This document shows, in pieces, positions 62,879 to 64,000 of a DNA stretch of 64,000 nt. Both the position numbers and the translations under genes were made by a program. The first letter of the stretch is position 1; every line of letters starts with the position of its first letter. This DNA comes from Isochrysis galbana (Eukaryota > Haptophyta > Isochrysidales > Isochrysidaceae), in the NCBI GenBank assembly GCA_018136815.1, contig CM030931.1, positions 3,912,148 through 3,976,147 of the forward strand, read 5' to 3'. The notes under the pieces were generated by a model. That model was not told where the DNA came from. It ran no database searches and saw only the letters and a list, made by a program, of their open reading frames with translations.

Positions 62879-63837
62879 GACGGTAGAGGCAACTAACTCC
62901 GTTCACGCAGTACCCTGGATAAGCCTTATTAGGTTTAAGATTGCATTTGACCATACAAGTTTGTTTGCCCGTGGTGGGGTCCTTTACCCAACATCCGGGG
63001 ATGTCGTGGCTGGAGGAGCATTGGACTATTTGACGTCCTTTCATGCGGTTGTTTTTGCATTCGCCCGCCATGAATCGGCGGCATGGCGCCGCCGCACCAA
63101 GGCCCATGAGGGCCCTGTAGTCCATGGCGTTACTTGCGTCCCTTTGGCGCTTTCGTTGTTCCGCTTTCGCCTTATCTTGTTCGCACGTGCATTGGCGAAA
63201 GCTAACTTGGTTTTTACGAAGAAATGAGATAGCCCACGGCTTGTCGTATCCTTTGCAGCCTCCGGGGGCTCCATGGATGGCTAACTCCCCTTCAGGAGTC
63301 ACACATTCCACCGATGATCGGACCGCATAGTCCAAGTTGAAATTTTCTCCGTCATCGAGAGTCACATGAAAGTTGCGAGGGAAGCGGTGCCCTAAGGCAG
63401 ACGTGTCCGTGTAAACATAAAAGTGCCAGATGGGACGCTTGCCGGACTCAACTTTCGTGATACCTTCGAGTGAGGTTTTGGCTCGCTGTTGGTTGCCCCT
63501 TAGCACGTGGAATCCCTCGCGCTCGAGTGAGTTAGCCAAGTGCCTAGTCTTGGTCTTAAAAGCCTTGATCGGATCAAAGATGCGAAAAACAATGTAGGTC
63601 GCCACCTCTTTTAGGGAGGACCGGATAGCGCTCGACTTTCGAGGGGCCGAGTCGATTAACGCACCATAGGTGATTCCAAATTCATGCGGGACTCCCGAGA
63701 GTGCTGTGTTAACTTTGTCTCCGTATGCGGCCTTGAATTGATCGTGTGCGTCTTCATCAACATAGAAAATCCAAGGGCCTTTGCGGCCTTTGTCCATGCC
63801 GTCTGGAGTTGCGTCTAGGCCTTCCAGCCTAGAGAGG
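62868..63837 (-). CDS. LINE ORF1 with CCCH-type cysteines, cut by the gap
   Basis: Minus-strand frame open into the N gap (text before the first Met: LSRLEGLDATPDG). Contains GPWIFYVDEDAHDQFKAAYG, then FHVTLDDGENFNLDYAVRSS, and at the end two Cys/His clusters: CRRFMAGECKNN...CSSSH and GYCVNGVSCLYRH. CCCH fingers suggest RNA binding, as expected of an ORF1 protein that coats its own transcript. The stop TAG overlaps the ORF2 start in the -1 frame, which suits reinitiation. A related but diverged N-terminal half is at 18863-19228. Confidence 0.8.
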
Positions 63838-63937
63838 NNNNNNNNNNNNNNNNNNNNNNNNNNNNNNNNNNNNNNNNNNNNNNNNNNNNNNNNNNNNNNN
63901 NNNNNNNNNNNNNNNNNNNNNNNNNNNNNNNNNNNNN
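63838..63937. other. Assembly gap, 100 N
   Basis: Exactly one hundred N, the usual placeholder for a gap of unknown size. The order of the last 63 bases relative to the rest depends on scaffolding. Confidence 0.99.
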
Positions 63938-64000
63938 CCCGGGGAGCTATCGCGTTTTAAGGTCGGCCCCCAATAGCTATCGGGGGCGAAAGGCGGCCCC
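63938..64000. other. Post-gap sequence
   Basis: Contains AGCTATCG twice (GGGGAGCTATCGCG and AATAGCTATCGGGGG). Too short to assign. Confidence 0.5.

Noticed and set aside
63838-63937. Biological N-rich boundary
   Set aside because: Exactly 100 N is an assembly convention, not sequence.

Overview
The window is nuclear DNA from a eukaryotic microalga. A haptophyte-like organism with a secondary plastid is the best guess, but this is inference. The evidence is GC-rich genes split by many short introns with GTGCGC-type donors and some GC-AG introns, a four-copy TTAGGG tract, a nuclear HU protein whose leader looks like a signal peptide plus transit peptide, and heavy loads of LINEs and simple repeats. 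A run of exactly 100 N (63838-63937) marks a scaffold gap. No bacterial operons, CRISPR arrays or rRNA genes are seen.

Host genes, left to right: a NIPA/DUF803-type magnesium transporter (1521-4357, +, 7 exons); a MAP kinase kinase (10127-14058, -, 17 exons); a plastid-type HU DNA-binding protein (20416-21791, -, 4 exons); a small two-exon hypothetical gene (23601-24098, +); translation termination factor eRF3 with a PAM2 motif and a Gln-rich prion-like segment (29427-33194, +, 11 exons); an F-box-like/ankyrin-repeat protein (36379-38634, -); a small possible Myb/SANT-like gene (42302-43069, +); a Raptor-like TORC1 subunit in one uninterrupted reading frame (44838-48632, -); and a long multi-exon gene for a multi-pass membrane protein with PDZ-like and armadillo-like parts (about 53250-57943, +). 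The exon models for the first four named multi-exon genes (transporter, kinase, HU, eRF3) were built by hand; reading phase is kept across every junction.

Almost everything between these genes is retrotransposon debris. At least three L1/Tx1-like LINE families occur: family A/B at 5616-8757 and 60221-63837; a second family at 15500-17240, 33835-34270 and 40521-42106; and a MERAP-headed family at 51061-52787. There are also several internally deleted copies that keep only the head and the tail. The 3' tails of different families share a motif like TTAAGAAG followed by oligo(T), not oligo(A), on the sense strand. Other mobile remnants are a terminal-inverted-repeat element nested in another repeat (26401-27020), a Ty1/copia RNase H fragment (35033-35260), a TnpB/Fanzor-like zinc-ribbon remnant (59753-60010), and repeated Cys-rich knuckle ORFs (8758-9210, 25661-26098).

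Kilobase-scale polypyrimidine/polypurine tracts lie at the 5' ends or in the first introns of most host genes. The host genes do not form one pathway; the kinase and Raptor are signalling proteins, eRF3 acts in translation termination, and HU probably organises plastid DNA.
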